Below are positions 44,763 to 54,107 of a DNA stretch of 64,000 bases, one piece after another. Location of the stretch: NCBI RefSeq assembly GCF_024399335.1, contig NZ_CP075339.1, positions 2,790,001 through 2,854,000 on the forward strand, in the 5' to 3' direction. Both the position numbers and the translations under genes were made by a program. The number at the start of each line of letters is the position of its first letter. Position 1 is the first letter of the stretch. This stretch comes from Leucobacter aridicollis (GTDB taxonomy: Bacteria; Actinomycetota; Actinomycetes; Actinomycetales; Microbacteriaceae). Below the pieces are notes generated by a model. It had not been told where the DNA came from. It made no database searches and was given only the letters and a program-made list of their open reading frames with translations.

Positions 44763-46118
44763 CTAGGCGCCGGCGTAGAACGCACCGATCGCTCGGGCGA
44801 GCCCATGCAGGTCATCGACGTGCGCAAGTTCGCGTGCTGAGTGCATCGACAGCAGCGGAACGCCGACGTCGACGGTACGGATCCCGATCCGTGTCGCCGT
44901 GATCGGACCGATCGTCGAGCCGCACGGAACCGTATTGTTCGACACGAATTCCTGAGTTGGTACTCCAGCCGCCTCGCAGGCGCGCTGCCAGAGCGCGGCG
45001 CCGTGCGCGTCACTCGCATAGCGTTGATTCGCGTTGATCTTCAGCATCGGCCCCTTGCCCGCGAGCGGGCGCACGTTCGGGTCGTGCTTTTCCTGGTAGT
45101 TCGGGTGCACCGAGTGCCCGGCATCTGCGGACACACACCACGACGCTGCGAGCGCGCGTGCGGCCTCATCCGGCGTCGCACCGAGTCCAGCGCGCAACCT
45201 GACGAGAACGTCCTCCAGGAAGGGTCCTGCGGCACCAGAGCGTGTCTCGGAGCCGAGCTCCTCGTGGTCAAACGAGGCGAACACTGAGATCGTGCCGGGC
45301 GCTGGCTCAGTTTCGATGAGCGCGACAAGGCCCGCGAACGTTGAACTCAGATTGTCGAGCCGTGGTGATGCGAGAAACTCCGCTTTCACTCCGATCCTGC
45401 TCGCCGCTTGCGTGTCATATAGCCGCACGTCGGTGCCCGCAATATCGTCTTCCCCGAGACGGCCCGAATCGAGAGCCAGTTCAGCCGCGCTTGCGCGGTC
45501 GAAGGGTTCCCCTGGCTGCGGCAGATTCGCCGCGGCCGCGAGCAACTCCATCACCGAGGTGTCGGGCGCGGAAACCGCAAGGATCGGCTGCGTGTGGCGC
45601 TGCCGATCGAGCGTCAGGCCCGAGTTCGCGTCGCGGTCGAGGTGAATCGCGAGCTGCGGGATGCGAGCGACGGCCTGCGTGCAGACGAGCCGCTCCTCCC
45701 CCGAGCGGGTGACGATGCGCCCCGCGAAGCCGAGGTCTCGGTCGAGCCAGGAGTTGATGAGCGGGCCCCCGTACACCTCGACGCCCGCCTGCGACCAGCC
45801 TGCGGCCGTGAAGTCAGGCTGCGGCTTCAACACGAAGCCGGGCGAATCAGTGTGCGCTCCGAGCACGCGCACGGGGCTCGTCGCGGAGACGCCCTCACCC
45901 GCGCGCCAGGCGATGATCGCCCCGTCGCGCACGACGACGCCGCGGGCGCCGGATGAGACCGGCCCCCACGCGTCGTCTTCGGCGAACTCGGTGAACCCCT
46001 GGCTCGCGAGCATCGCTGCCGAGAATCGCGCCGCGTGGTACGAGCTCGGCGATGATCCTACGAAATCGATGAACTCACTGATGTATCCGTCGCGACTCTC
46101 AAGCAGCGTCTCGGCCAT
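44763..46118 (-). CDS. M18-family aminopeptidase
   Basis: 451 residues. Zinc ligands and conserved blocks of the M18/ApeA family: GAHTDSPGFVLKP (about 89-101), ASFDHEELGSETRSGA (with the Glu pair), CVSADAGHSVHPNYQEKHDPN and SMHSARELAHVDDLHG at the C terminus. It probably removes N-terminal Asp/Glu or hydrophobic residues from peptides in the cytosol. ATG start, four bases after the leucyl aminopeptidase stop, so the two peptidases form an operon. Confidence 0.9.
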   Translation of the reverse strand: MAETLLESRDGYISEFIDFVGSSPSSYHAARFSAAMLASQGFTEFAEDDAWGPVSSGARGVVVRDGAIIAWRAGEGVSATSPVRVLGAHTDSPGFVLKPQPDFTAAGWSQAGVEVYGGPLINSWLDRDLGFAGRIVTRSGEERLVCTQAVARIPQLAIHLDRDANSGLTLDRQRHTQPILAVSAPDTSVMELLAAAANLPQPGEPFDRASAAELALDSGRLGEDDIAGTDVRLYDTQAASRIGVKAEFLASPRLDNLSSTFAGLVALIETEPAPGTISVFASFDHEELGSETRSGAAGPFLEDVLVRLRAGLGATPDEAARALAASWCVSADAGHSVHPNYQEKHDPNVRPLAGKGPMLKINANQRYASDAHGAALWQRACEAAGVPTQEFVSNNTVPCGSTIGPITATRIGIRTVDVGVPLLSMHSARELAHVDDLHGLARAIGAFYAGA

Positions 46119-46122
46119 TGCG

Positions 46123-47676
46123 CTAGTTCATCTCGCTTGACTGCGGAGCATCGGTCGCTGCGGGCGCAGTGAATGCTGCAGCGAGCTCGGTGAGCAGGCG
46201 CGCGCCGAAGCCTGTCGAGCCGGTCGATCGCCACAGGTCGTCGCTCGCGACCTCCATCGTCGGCGCGATGTCGATGTGACCCCACGGCACGTCGGCGACG
46301 AACTCATTGAGGAACAGAGCAGCGAGGATCGCGCCACCGTACGGGCCGCCGATATTCGACAGATCGGCAACGTTCGACTTCATCTGGTCTGCGTAGCGGT
46401 GATCAAGCGGCATCTGCCAGACGCGCTCGTCGGTGAGGTCCGCCGCGGCCGCGAGCTGAGCCGCAACCTCGTCGTTGTTCGCGAATGTCGCCGCGGTGCG
46501 GAGCCCGAGAGCCGCCATCGCGTTGCCGGTCAGCGTCGCAATGTCGACGATCGCGTCCGGACGATCAGTCTCCTCGGTTGCGAGCACGAGGCCGTCTGCC
46601 ATGACGATGCGGCCCTCGGCGTCGGAGTTCTTCACCTCGATGGTCTTGCCGCCGCGGATCGTGAGCACGTCGCCGATCTTCGTCGCGGTGCCAGAGAGCA
46701 TGTTGTCGGTGCACATGAGCCACCCGGTGACCTTGTTCGTCACCCCGAGCTCGCGCAGGCCGAGCATCGCCGAGAAGACGGCGCCCGCGCCCATCATGTC
46801 CATCTTCATGTCGCCCATCGACGTCGGCGGCTTCAGGCTCACGCCGCCCGAGTCAAACATGATGCCCTTGCCGACGAGGCCAAGGTGCGGGGTGTTCGTG
46901 GTAGCGCCCTCCGGTGTGTAACGCAGCTTGATCATGCGCGGCTCGTCAACCGAGCCGGCGTTCACGCCGAGCAGGCCGCCGGTGCCGAGCTCGACGAGCG
47001 CGTCGCGGTCAAAGATCTCGACCTCCAGGCCGAACTCGGGGCCGAGCTTCGCAGCAATGTCGGCGAACTTCTCGGCTGTAAGGTGCCGCGGCGGCGTGTT
47101 GCCGAGGTCACGCGAGAGCGAAGCTGCGCGTGCGAGCACGAGCCCGCGATCTGCACCCTCCCGGGCTGCAGCCTGATCCGCATCGGAAACGCCGAGGGTC
47201 AGCGTACTGAGTGCAACATTCTTCGCCTCGCCCTTCAGCGCCTCAAAGCGGTAGCGAGCGAGCACGGCACCCTCAGTGGCGGCGAGCGCGGCGTCGCGCG
47301 CGCTCAGCGTGTCAGAGGTCACGCTGGTGAGGTCGAGGGCGAGCGCCGCGGACTCACTCGCAGCACGGGTGAAGGAAGCGACGGCGTTGCGAAGCTCAGC
47401 CGCCGAGGTGATGCCCTTACCTGTGCCGACGAGCACGCAGAGCGTCTTGCCGGGGAGGCGAAGCGTCTGGCCTGCCTTCCCGGTGAATCCGGCGGCCGCA
47501 AGTGACTCGCGGGTCTGGCCGTCGAGGTGATCGCATGATGGCAGATCCCCCTCGGCGGCGATCAGGCACGCGCGGACTGGCGCTGCGATGACATCGGCGA
47601 CGGAGCCGATGACAACGTCAGTTGTCTGCGCGAGCGAAGGAACAGGATCGAAGGATGGGTCAATCACTACACTCAT
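46123..47676 (-). CDS. pepA: Leucyl aminopeptidase, M17 family
   Basis: 517 residues. LVGKGIMFDSGGVSLKP and NSDAEGRIVMADGL are the two M17 signatures that hold the two metal ions; HIDIAPTMEVASDD closes the active region near the C terminus. The normal signature has NTDAEGR; NSDAEGR keeps the metal residues. Cytosolic peptide turnover. ATG start; co-transcribed with the M18 peptidase. Confidence 0.94.
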   Translation of the reverse strand: MSVVIDPSFDPVPSLAQTTDVVIGSVADVIAAPVRACLIAAEGDLPSCDHLDGQTRESLAAAGFTGKAGQTLRLPGKTLCVLVGTGKGITSAAELRNAVASFTRAASESAALALDLTSVTSDTLSARDAALAATEGAVLARYRFEALKGEAKNVALSTLTLGVSDADQAAAREGADRGLVLARAASLSRDLGNTPPRHLTAEKFADIAAKLGPEFGLEVEIFDRDALVELGTGGLLGVNAGSVDEPRMIKLRYTPEGATTNTPHLGLVGKGIMFDSGGVSLKPPTSMGDMKMDMMGAGAVFSAMLGLRELGVTNKVTGWLMCTDNMLSGTATKIGDVLTIRGGKTIEVKNSDAEGRIVMADGLVLATEETDRPDAIVDIATLTGNAMAALGLRTAATFANNDEVAAQLAAAADLTDERVWQMPLDHRYADQMKSNVADLSNIGGPYGGAILAALFLNEFVADVPWGHIDIAPTMEVASDDLWRSTGSTGFGARLLTELAAAFTAPAATDAPQSSEMN

Positions 47677-47708
47677 GACCCCAACCCTACTCTCTTGGGC
47701 TTAGCCCG

Positions 47709-47745
47709 CAGGAGGGCCCCATGAGTCGCTCATGGGGCCCTCCTG
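47709..47745 (-). terminator. Intrinsic terminator
   Basis: CAGGAGGGCCCCATGAG and CTCATGGGGCCCTCCTG, perfect 17-base arms around TCG. Ends the ABC exporter operon before the leucyl aminopeptidase start. Confidence 0.88.
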
Positions 47746-47768
47746 TGAACATCAGGTGCCAGTTCGGG

Positions 47769-49169
47769 CTACGCGACCGAGAGCGCGGTCACCGGTGACA
47801 CCCGCACCGCGCGCCGCGCGGGGGCGGCAGCCGCGACAAGTGCGAGCGCGACCCCGAAGAGCACGACGCCGGCGATCACCAGCCACGGCACGCTCGGTGC
47901 GGCAAACCCGATCTCGGAGCCGATGAGCGACTGCGCAGCCACCCAGCCGTAGAACACGCCAAGCAGGATCCCGAAGCCGAGCGCCGCTACTGTCATCTGC
48001 GCACTCTCCGCGATGACCATGCGTCGCACCTGTGCCCCTGTGAAGCCGAGTGCGCGGAGCAGCCCGAGTTCACGAGTGCGCTGCAGCACGCTGAGCGACA
48101 GCGTGTTCACGAGGCCGACCGCAGCAATGATCGCCGAGAAGCCGACGAGGCCTGTGAAGATCGCTGTCGTGATCGACAGTGTCTCGGTGAGCATCGCCGC
48201 CATGGCCGGGTCGTTGTCGAATGCGATAAGCGTCATCGAGCGGTAGCTGTCGAGCGCGACTGCGAACATGATGACAAGCGTCACGCCGATCACGAGACCG
48301 ATCGTTGAGCGCGCGCTGCGCTCGGGGAAGCGCACGGCGTTCGCAGCGGCAAGCGACCCCGTCGGGCCGCGGTCGATGAGCTTGCCTGTGAGCTTCAGCA
48401 CTGGCGGCATGATGAAGTGTGCGCCGACGGCGATGCCTGTGAACGAGAATAGGCCACCGAAGAACGACACCATGAGGGCCATCGGGGAGAGCACGCTGAG
48501 CGCGATGCCTCCCGCGAGTAGTGCGGCACCGATCACAATCAGGATCCAGGCCCACACAGTGCGGGCGCGCCTCCCGCGCGACTCCTCGGGACGCAACTCG
48601 ACCGACGCACCAGTCGCGGCAATCGGCGACACCGATCCGACGCGACGCGACCCTGCCCACGCGGCCGCCCACGTCGTGAGAACGACGACGGCGACAGCGA
48701 GAATCGTGAGCGGGTCAAACAACGGATAGTTGGGCCCCTCTGGCAGCCATCCCCACCCCGGACCGAAGAACACCACACCAGCGATGAGCGCCTCAGCGAC
48801 AACGAAGCCAATGACCGCGCCAATCGCGCCCATGACGAGGCCCTCGACTGCGACGCGGGAACGGATCCGCTTCGACGTCGACCCGATGAGGCGGTACAGC
48901 GCGATTGTGCGCGTGCGGCCAGCGATGATCGTCGCGAACGTATTCGCTGTCACGATCGCGCCGACATACAGGGCGATGATGATGAAGATCGCCGAGACCA
49001 TGAGCAACGTCATGCGGAACGTGTCAGACCCCTCGACGAGGTCTGGGTTCAGTGCGGCGCCCATCACGCCAGTGGTGAGAATCAGGGCGACCGCAAACAG
49101 CGTACTCAGCCCAGAAACAACGACTGTCGCTGCGTGTTCACGCAGCGCCGATCCCTGTGCGGCGCTCAT
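47769..49169 (-). CDS. ABC transporter permease, FtsX-type, compact two-module form
   Basis: 466 residues with eight or more helices. Two FtsX-like modules: one at about 60-165 (ANTFATIIAGRTRTIALYRLIGST) and one at about 345-465 (LSVLQRTRELGLLRALGFTGAQV, ending AAAAPARRAVRVSPVTALSVA). It lacks the large extracellular domain of MacB-type proteins. ATG start overlaps the ATPase stop by four bases (ATGA). Probably a lipid, peptide or drug exporter; substrate unknown. Confidence 0.87.
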   Translation of the reverse strand: MSAAQGSALREHAATVVVSGLSTLFAVALILTTGVMGAALNPDLVEGSDTFRMTLLMVSAIFIIIALYVGAIVTANTFATIIAGRTRTIALYRLIGSTSKRIRSRVAVEGLVMGAIGAVIGFVVAEALIAGVVFFGPGWGWLPEGPNYPLFDPLTILAVAVVVLTTWAAAWAGSRRVGSVSPIAATGASVELRPEESRGRRARTVWAWILIVIGAALLAGGIALSVLSPMALMVSFFGGLFSFTGIAVGAHFIMPPVLKLTGKLIDRGPTGSLAAANAVRFPERSARSTIGLVIGVTLVIMFAVALDSYRSMTLIAFDNDPAMAAMLTETLSITTAIFTGLVGFSAIIAAVGLVNTLSLSVLQRTRELGLLRALGFTGAQVRRMVIAESAQMTVAALGFGILLGVFYGWVAAQSLIGSEIGFAAPSVPWLVIAGVVLFGVALALVAAAAPARRAVRVSPVTALSVA

Positions 49170-49930
49170 GCGGTGTGCCCCTCAAGGTTCAGCATTGTCG
49201 CCGAGATCTCCTCAGCGGTCATTGGGCCACGATCGGCGACGATGCGACCGTCACCGAGAAACACAATGCGGTCTGCGTAGCTCGCCGCGATCGGATCGTG
49301 CGTGACCATGACGATGCTCTGGCCCGAGTTCGTGACGGCGGAGCGCAGCAGCTTCAGCACCTCGCGCCCTGTGCGGGAGTCGAGGGCGCCCGTCGGCTCG
49401 TCAGCGAAAATAACGTCAGGCTTCGTCGCGAGGGCGCGAGCGATCGCCACACGCTGCTGCTGCCCACCGGACAACTCATGCGGGCGATGGTCGAGGCGGC
49501 TCGAGAGGCCAAGCTGGTTCAGCAGGGCGTCGATCCAGGCCATCTCCTGCAGGCTCGGCTTCTTCCCATCGAGCTGGAAGGGAAGCATGATGTTGCCGCG
49601 CACATCGAGTGTCGGAACGAGGTTGAATGCCTGGAAGATGAAGCCGATGCGGCGGCGACGCAGCTTCGTGAGCTCGGCATCACCGAGGCCTGAGATTTCG
49701 TCGCCGCCGAGCCACACCTTGCCCTCGCTTGGGGTATCGAGGCCGGCCATGACGTGCATGAGCGTCGACTTACCTGAGCCAGACGGGCCCATGATTGCGG
49801 TGAACTGGCCGCGGCCGACTGCGACAGAGACGTCGTGGAGCGCGACGACCCGCTGCTCCCCCGCCCCGTAGTACTTGCCGAGGTTCGCGACCCCGGCGAC
49901 GGCTTCGATTGTTGCTGCTTGTGCGTTCAT
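49166..49930 (-). CDS. ABC transporter ATP-binding protein, MacB/LolD type
   Basis: 254 residues. GPSGSGKSTLMHVMAG is Walker A, LSGGQQQRVAIARAL the signature, DVIFADEPTGALDSRTG Walker B with D-loop, MVTHDP the switch region: the standard MacB/LolD/FtsE pattern. ATG start. Partner of the two-module permease and preceded by clustered GGTACC sites. Confidence 0.94.
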   Translation of the reverse strand: MNAQAATIEAVAGVANLGKYYGAGEQRVVALHDVSVAVGRGQFTAIMGPSGSGKSTLMHVMAGLDTPSEGKVWLGGDEISGLGDAELTKLRRRRIGFIFQAFNLVPTLDVRGNIMLPFQLDGKKPSLQEMAWIDALLNQLGLSSRLDHRPHELSGGQQQRVAIARALATKPDVIFADEPTGALDSRTGREVLKLLRSAVTNSGQSIVMVTHDPIAASYADRIVFLGDGRIVADRGPMTAEEISATMLNLEGHTA

Positions 49931-49954
49931 ACCTCGAAGGTACGTCGGCCGACG

Positions 49955-50003
49955 GTACCGGCGGATCGCCCTGCGGTGCCGCTCGGGTGGTACCCCGGTA
50001 CCG
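49955..50003 (-). promoter_or_regulatory. Three clustered GGTACC palindromes
   Basis: GGTACC occurs at 49955-49960, 49990-49995 and 49998-50003 in the 140 bases upstream of the ABC operon; the last two form GGTACC-CC-GGTACC, and GGTACCGG-GATCGC recurs. Possible operator for an unlinked regulator of the exporter. Confidence 0.45.
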
Positions 50004-50070
50004 GATCGCGATACACGCGGCCCCCGCAGCTGACAGCCTCATCTGCCGGCCCCGCCGCCCACAGTCAGAC

Positions 50071-51531
50071 CTAGTGCTCCGCTCCAACTTGCTGCTGCTT
50101 CGGCACGAAGAACGCGAGCACAATCGCGAGCACCGAGCTCGCGGCGGCGACCACGAACGCCACGTGGATTCCCTGACTGGTCGCGGCCACCGCGTCGTCT
50201 CCAGCAGTCACCGCGTTCGAGGTTCCGACGGCCATGAGCGTCACGAACATCGCCGTTCCGACAGCGCCTGCGAGCTGCTGCACAGTTGAGAAGATGGCGC
50301 TGCCGTGGCTGTAGAGTTCGGGCGCGAGTGAGCCGAGTGACGATGTCATCAGCGGCGTCATCATGAACGCGATGCCAAGGTTCAGCACAAGCATCGCGAC
50401 GACCACGAGCCAGACCGGGCTCGCTGCTCCGAGCTGCATGAACAGCACGAGCGCGATCGAGACGACGAAGGCGCCTGGGACCACGAGCGGCCGCGCCCCA
50501 ACCTTGTCAAAGAGCGCCCCGACAAACGGCGCCGCGAGGCCCATCAGAAGTCCGCCGGGGAGCACGGCGAGTCCGGTGGCGAGCGGTGTGAGCCCGAGGA
50601 CGTTCTGCATGTAGATCGGGAGCAAAATCAGCGACCCGAACATTGAAAGCATCACCACGGAGATGAGCACGATGCCGATCCAGAAAGGCCGGTTCGTGAA
50701 CGGGCGAAGGTCGAGAAACGCGGTTCCCCTGCGCTGCAGCACGAGTTGGCGCCAGATGAAGAACGCGAGTCCGACCGCTCCCGCCGCGATCGGGATCGCT
50801 GGGGAGAGTGGCGCGTTGCCGTCGACTGCCTGGCCGATGCTTCCAAGACCGTATACAAGACCGCCGAACGCGACGACTGACAGCAGTGCCGATGGCACGT
50901 CGAATTTGCCGGCCGAGCCCTTCTCGCCTGGCCCGATGAGGAGTCCACCGATCACGAGCACGAGTACCGCGATCGGGAGGACTGCGATGAAGACCGCCCG
51001 CCACCCGATCGCCGTGATGAGGAGCCCAGAGAATGTTGGGCCGAGCGCGGGCGCAGCAGACATCACGATCGCGATGAGCCCCATCATCCGCCCCCGCCGC
51101 TCGGCCGGGATACGCGTCAGGATGGTCGTGGTGAGCAGTGGCATCATGACGGCGGTGCCTGCGGCCTGCGCGATGCGCGCGACGACAAGGATCGCGAACG
51201 CCGGGGCGAATGCGGCTGCCGCGGTTCCGAGGGTGAAGAGGCCGAGCGCCGCCACAAAGATTGCGCGCGGTGTGAAGCGCTGCAGGAGGAATCCTGACAT
51301 CGGGATCAGTACTGCCATGACGAGCATGTACGCGGTCGTCAGCCACTGCCCAGCGGATGCAGTGACCCCGAATTCGCGCATGAGCGGGGGCAGGGCGACG
51401 CCCATCACCGTCTCGTTGAGCACCATCACGAAGGCTCCTGCGAGCAGGATCCAGATGAGCGCTGTGCCGCGCCCGCCTGGTGTTTCTGGCGGGCTGACCT
51501 GTGTCGGCGCAGTTGGGGAGCTTTGGCTCAC
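50071..51531 (-). CDS. DHA2-family drug efflux MFS transporter
   Basis: 486 residues from GTG at 51531 (GGAGGA right upstream; a GTG six codons earlier is an alternative). Fourteen-helix EmrB/QacA layout with LNETVMGVALPPLMREFGVTASAGQW (motif D1 region), and RAIFVAALGLFTLG. It exports toxic compounds with protons. Divergent from a TetR gene, with an operator between, the classical arrangement for a substrate-induced pump. Confidence 0.9.
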   Translation of the reverse strand: MSQSSPTAPTQVSPPETPGGRGTALIWILLAGAFVMVLNETVMGVALPPLMREFGVTASAGQWLTTAYMLVMAVLIPMSGFLLQRFTPRAIFVAALGLFTLGTAAAAFAPAFAILVVARIAQAAGTAVMMPLLTTTILTRIPAERRGRMMGLIAIVMSAAPALGPTFSGLLITAIGWRAVFIAVLPIAVLVLVIGGLLIGPGEKGSAGKFDVPSALLSVVAFGGLVYGLGSIGQAVDGNAPLSPAIPIAAGAVGLAFFIWRQLVLQRRGTAFLDLRPFTNRPFWIGIVLISVVMLSMFGSLILLPIYMQNVLGLTPLATGLAVLPGGLLMGLAAPFVGALFDKVGARPLVVPGAFVVSIALVLFMQLGAASPVWLVVVAMLVLNLGIAFMMTPLMTSSLGSLAPELYSHGSAIFSTVQQLAGAVGTAMFVTLMAVGTSNAVTAGDDAVAATSQGIHVAFVVAAASSVLAIVLAFFVPKQQQVGAEH

Positions 51532-51562
51532 GTTTCCTCCGGGAATCACAAAATGACATTGA

Positions 51563-51578
51563 CTGACAGAAATGTCAG
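51563..51578. promoter_or_regulatory. TetR-type operator
   Basis: CTGACA-GAAA-TGTCAG is a palindrome in the 75 bases between the divergent efflux and TetR starts, flanked by ATGACATT at 51553 and 51583. Likely binding site of the TetR protein, repressing both genes. Confidence 0.75.
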
Positions 51579-51605
51579 CCTATGACATTTTCGCGCTGTT
51601 AACCT

Positions 51606-52256
51606 GTGAGCATGCCGAAGCCAACGCTCCGCGAGCTCTCCAGACAGGCCTCCCGCCAGCGCATCGCCGACGTCGCGCTCGAGCTGTTCACGCAGCACGG
51701 CTACGACGCCACAACTGTCGAGGAGATCGCCGCGGCCGCCGGCATCTCGGAGCGAACGTTCTTCAGATACTTCGCAACGAAAGACGAGGCATTCTTCGCA
51801 AACACCGCAGAAGAGACAGCGGCTGTCGTTGCCCTCGTCGAGTCCCGTCCGCCGGGCGAAGCTCCCTGGGATGCACTGCAGCACGCTGTCGAGCACACGC
51901 TGTCAAAGCTCGACCAACAAGCCGAATACGAGCGCGGTCGCAAGTTCCAGCAGATCCTCGCGGGGTCAGCGGACCTCAGCGCTCACCAATACGCCCGCAT
52001 GTCTGAGTCCCAAGACCTCATTGGCGAGGTGCTCTGGCGCAGGTGGGCAGCCGCACAGCAACGAGCCATCCCCGAGTCAGAGGAGGCCGACATGCGCCTG
52101 GTGCTTCGCGCCCTTGTCGGCTCAATGCTCGGCGTACTCTCCGAGATCCTGATGCGCGCGGAAGACCGCACTCCCGAGGCCCGCATGGCCCTCGTTCGCG
52201 CCACACTTGACGCGATCAGGCCCGGGCGCGGGGACATTGGCGGCGCGCGCGACTAG
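51606..52256 (+). CDS. TetR-family transcriptional regulator
   Basis: 216 residues. N-terminal helix-turn-helix: RIADVALELFTQHGYDATTVEEIAAAAGISERTFFRYFATKDEAFF, the TetR pattern. The C-terminal ligand domain (about 75-205) is helical and unspecific. GTG at 51606, with ATG two codons on. Divergent from the DHA2 efflux pump, and probably its repressor. Confidence 0.92.
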   Translation: MSMPKPTLRELSRQASRQRIADVALELFTQHGYDATTVEEIAAAAGISERTFFRYFATKDEAFFANTAEETAAVVALVESRPPGEAPWDALQHAVEHTLSKLDQQAEYERGRKFQQILAGSADLSAHQYARMSESQDLIGEVLWRRWAAAQQRAIPESEEADMRLVLRALVGSMLGVLSEILMRAEDRTPEARMALVRATLDAIRPGRGDIGGARD

Positions 52257-52294
52257 CAGCGTCCACACCACCCCGGCATAGCGGGGCCCTGAGC

Positions 52295-53104
52295 CTACCT
52301 CCCACCGCTCCTGAGCGCCGACGGCGGCTCACCGAACGCGCGCGCGAACGCGAATGAGAACGCGGCCGGCGATGCATACCCGAGCACCCCCGAGACCTCA
52401 GCGACAGTCTGGTGCTGCAACAGCGGGATGGCGGCGAGCAGCCGGGCGCGCGCCCGCCACGCCCCGGGACTCATTCCCGTCGCCGCGCGGAACTCGCGGT
52501 TCAGGGTGCGCTCGGCGACGTTGGCGGCCGCCGCCCAGTCGGCGTTCGTGAGAGCAACATCGGGCGCCGAGATGTACGCGCGACAGATCCCAGCGAGCGG
52601 CGGCCCGGCGGGCAACGGGAGATTCAGCGGCGCCTCGCGCACCTGTTCGAGCTCGATCAAGATCAGCGCGAGCAGCGCCTCGGCTCGCTCCTCGCCGCGC
52701 TCCGCTTCCCAACGGTGCTCACCCTCCGAGCGGTGCTCACCCTCCGAGCGCCCGAGATCTGCCGCGGCTCTGAGGAGCTCACGGAGGAGTGGGGGCACGT
52801 CGACGGCGCGACAGGTCACCGGCCACCACGGAACCACACCCGGCTCAATATAGAGACTGTTCGTCTGGACGTCGAGCATGCGCACCCTGTGCGGAGTGAG
52901 CGGCGGAATGAGTACGGCGCGCTCCCCCGGAATCGTCCAGGCTCCGTCCGCCGTCTCAACAAGCATCGTGCCTGTCGCTGCGTAGAGCAGTTGCGCCCGC
53001 CGATGCTCGTGCCAGTCAAGGAGGTGCCCCGGCGGATAGTCGGTCGCAATTGGCAGTATGGTTCGGGCCGAGCCGTCGAGCGCCGCTAGAGAGACATTGC
53101 GCAT
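52295..53104 (-). CDS. AraC-family regulator with N-terminal cupin
   Basis: 269 residues from ATG at 53104. The N-terminal cupin has DWHEHRRAQLLYAATGTMLVE and LIPPLTPHRVRML; the C-terminal AraC double helix-turn-helix has FRAATGMSPGAWRARARLLAAIPLLQ and VSGVLGYASPAAFSFAFARAFGEPP. The frame stays open far upstream, but the cupin start fits 53104. A 6-residue RSEGEH unit is duplicated mid-protein. Divergent from the TSUP transporter, a likely target. Confidence 0.88.
   Translation of the reverse strand: MRNVSLAALDGSARTILPIATDYPPGHLLDWHEHRRAQLLYAATGTMLVETADGAWTIPGERAVLIPPLTPHRVRMLDVQTNSLYIEPGVVPWWPVTCRAVDVPPLLRELLRAAADLGRSEGEHRSEGEHRWEAERGEERAEALLALILIELEQVREAPLNLPLPAGPPLAGICRAYISAPDVALTNADWAAAANVAERTLNREFRAATGMSPGAWRARARLLAAIPLLQHQTVAEVSGVLGYASPAAFSFAFARAFGEPPSALRSGGR
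52713..52748 (-). repeat. Tandem 18-bp duplication in the AraC gene
   Basis: CGGTGCTCACCCTCCGAG occurs twice in direct succession, coding RSEGEH twice in the linker of the AraC-like protein. Probably a slippage product; in frame. Confidence 0.85.
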
Positions 53105-53186
53105 GGACCCAGCATAGGCCGAAACTCGAAGGCAGTCGGCCAATCTTCGATTGTCCGCCACCGCTAGAGGCGCTGGGATTGATCGA

Positions 53187-54002
53187 GTGAGCATTCTTCT
53201 TCTCGTTTTCATTGGTGTCATCACTGGCACAACAACTGTCCTTTTCGGCTTTGGCGGCGGGTTCGTGACGGTGCCAGTCCTTCTCTGGGTCGGCGCATCC
53301 GCCGGGGCTGACGCCGCCGTGACCGCGGTCGCAACGTCAGCGGTGGTGATGGCAGTGAACGCTGCGGTCGCAACGGCCGCCACGCCTCCTGCGATCCTTG
53401 CGGAACTGCGCGGCACGAGCCGGCTTCTCGGACTCCTCGGACTCGGCGGCGCATTCGGCGCGATCGCGGCGGCGAACGCTCCGGCCGCGCTCATCATGTG
53501 GGGGTTCGTCGCCTACCTCGCCGTCACGATCCTCGACACCGTGGCGCGGCCGGGCTTTCTGCGCCCCCGGCGCACGCCGGCGAACCGAAGCGGCAGTGAC
53601 GCCGACGCCCAGCGTTTCGCGATCCCGGCAACGCTCGGGGCGCCGATCGGCGCGCTCGCGTCGTTCCTCGGCGTCGGCGGCAGCGTCATGACAGTGCCAC
53701 TGCTGCGGCGCGCCGGCATGCCGATGATGACCGCGGCGGCCCTCGCAAATCCCCTCACCCTGTGCGTCTCAGTGCCCGCGCTCGCGGTGTTCTTGCTCAC
53801 GCCGCACGCGGCGGGCAGCGGCGGGGTGCTCACCTTCGGCGCCGTAGATGTTGGAGCCGCGGCGCTCATGCTCGCCGGGTCGATCCCCGTCGTCGTGATT
53901 TGGCGGAGGCGGCCACCGCGGCTTCCCGACCGCCTGCATGCGTGGGGGTACGTCGGCCTCCTTGGGCTCGTCCTTGCCGCCGTATTGACCCGGGCGGTAT
54001 GA
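53187..54002 (+). CDS. TSUP-family (TauE/SafE) membrane exporter
   Basis: 271 residues from GTG at 53187, about eight helices. GTTTVLFGFGGGFVTVPVLLW and LASFLGVGGSVMTVPLLRRAG are the two family half-repeat signatures. Such proteins export sulfite, sulfoacetate or similar organic anions. Divergent from a cupin-AraC regulator. Substrate unknown. Confidence 0.85.
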   Translation: MSILLLVFIGVITGTTTVLFGFGGGFVTVPVLLWVGASAGADAAVTAVATSAVVMAVNAAVATAATPPAILAELRGTSRLLGLLGLGGAFGAIAAANAPAALIMWGFVAYLAVTILDTVARPGFLRPRRTPANRSGSDADAQRFAIPATLGAPIGALASFLGVGGSVMTVPLLRRAGMPMMTAAALANPLTLCVSVPALAVFLLTPHAAGSGGVLTFGAVDVGAAALMLAGSIPVVVIWRRRPPRLPDRLHAWGYVGLLGLVLAAVLTRAV

Positions 54003-54107
54003 CCCTCGGCGATCCTGAACACCGCATTGGCCCACATCGCCGCCTTCCGCGCGACATACGAACTATATGCGCGGGAATGTAAATTGCGGGCGCGCGTTAC
54101 ACCGAGC

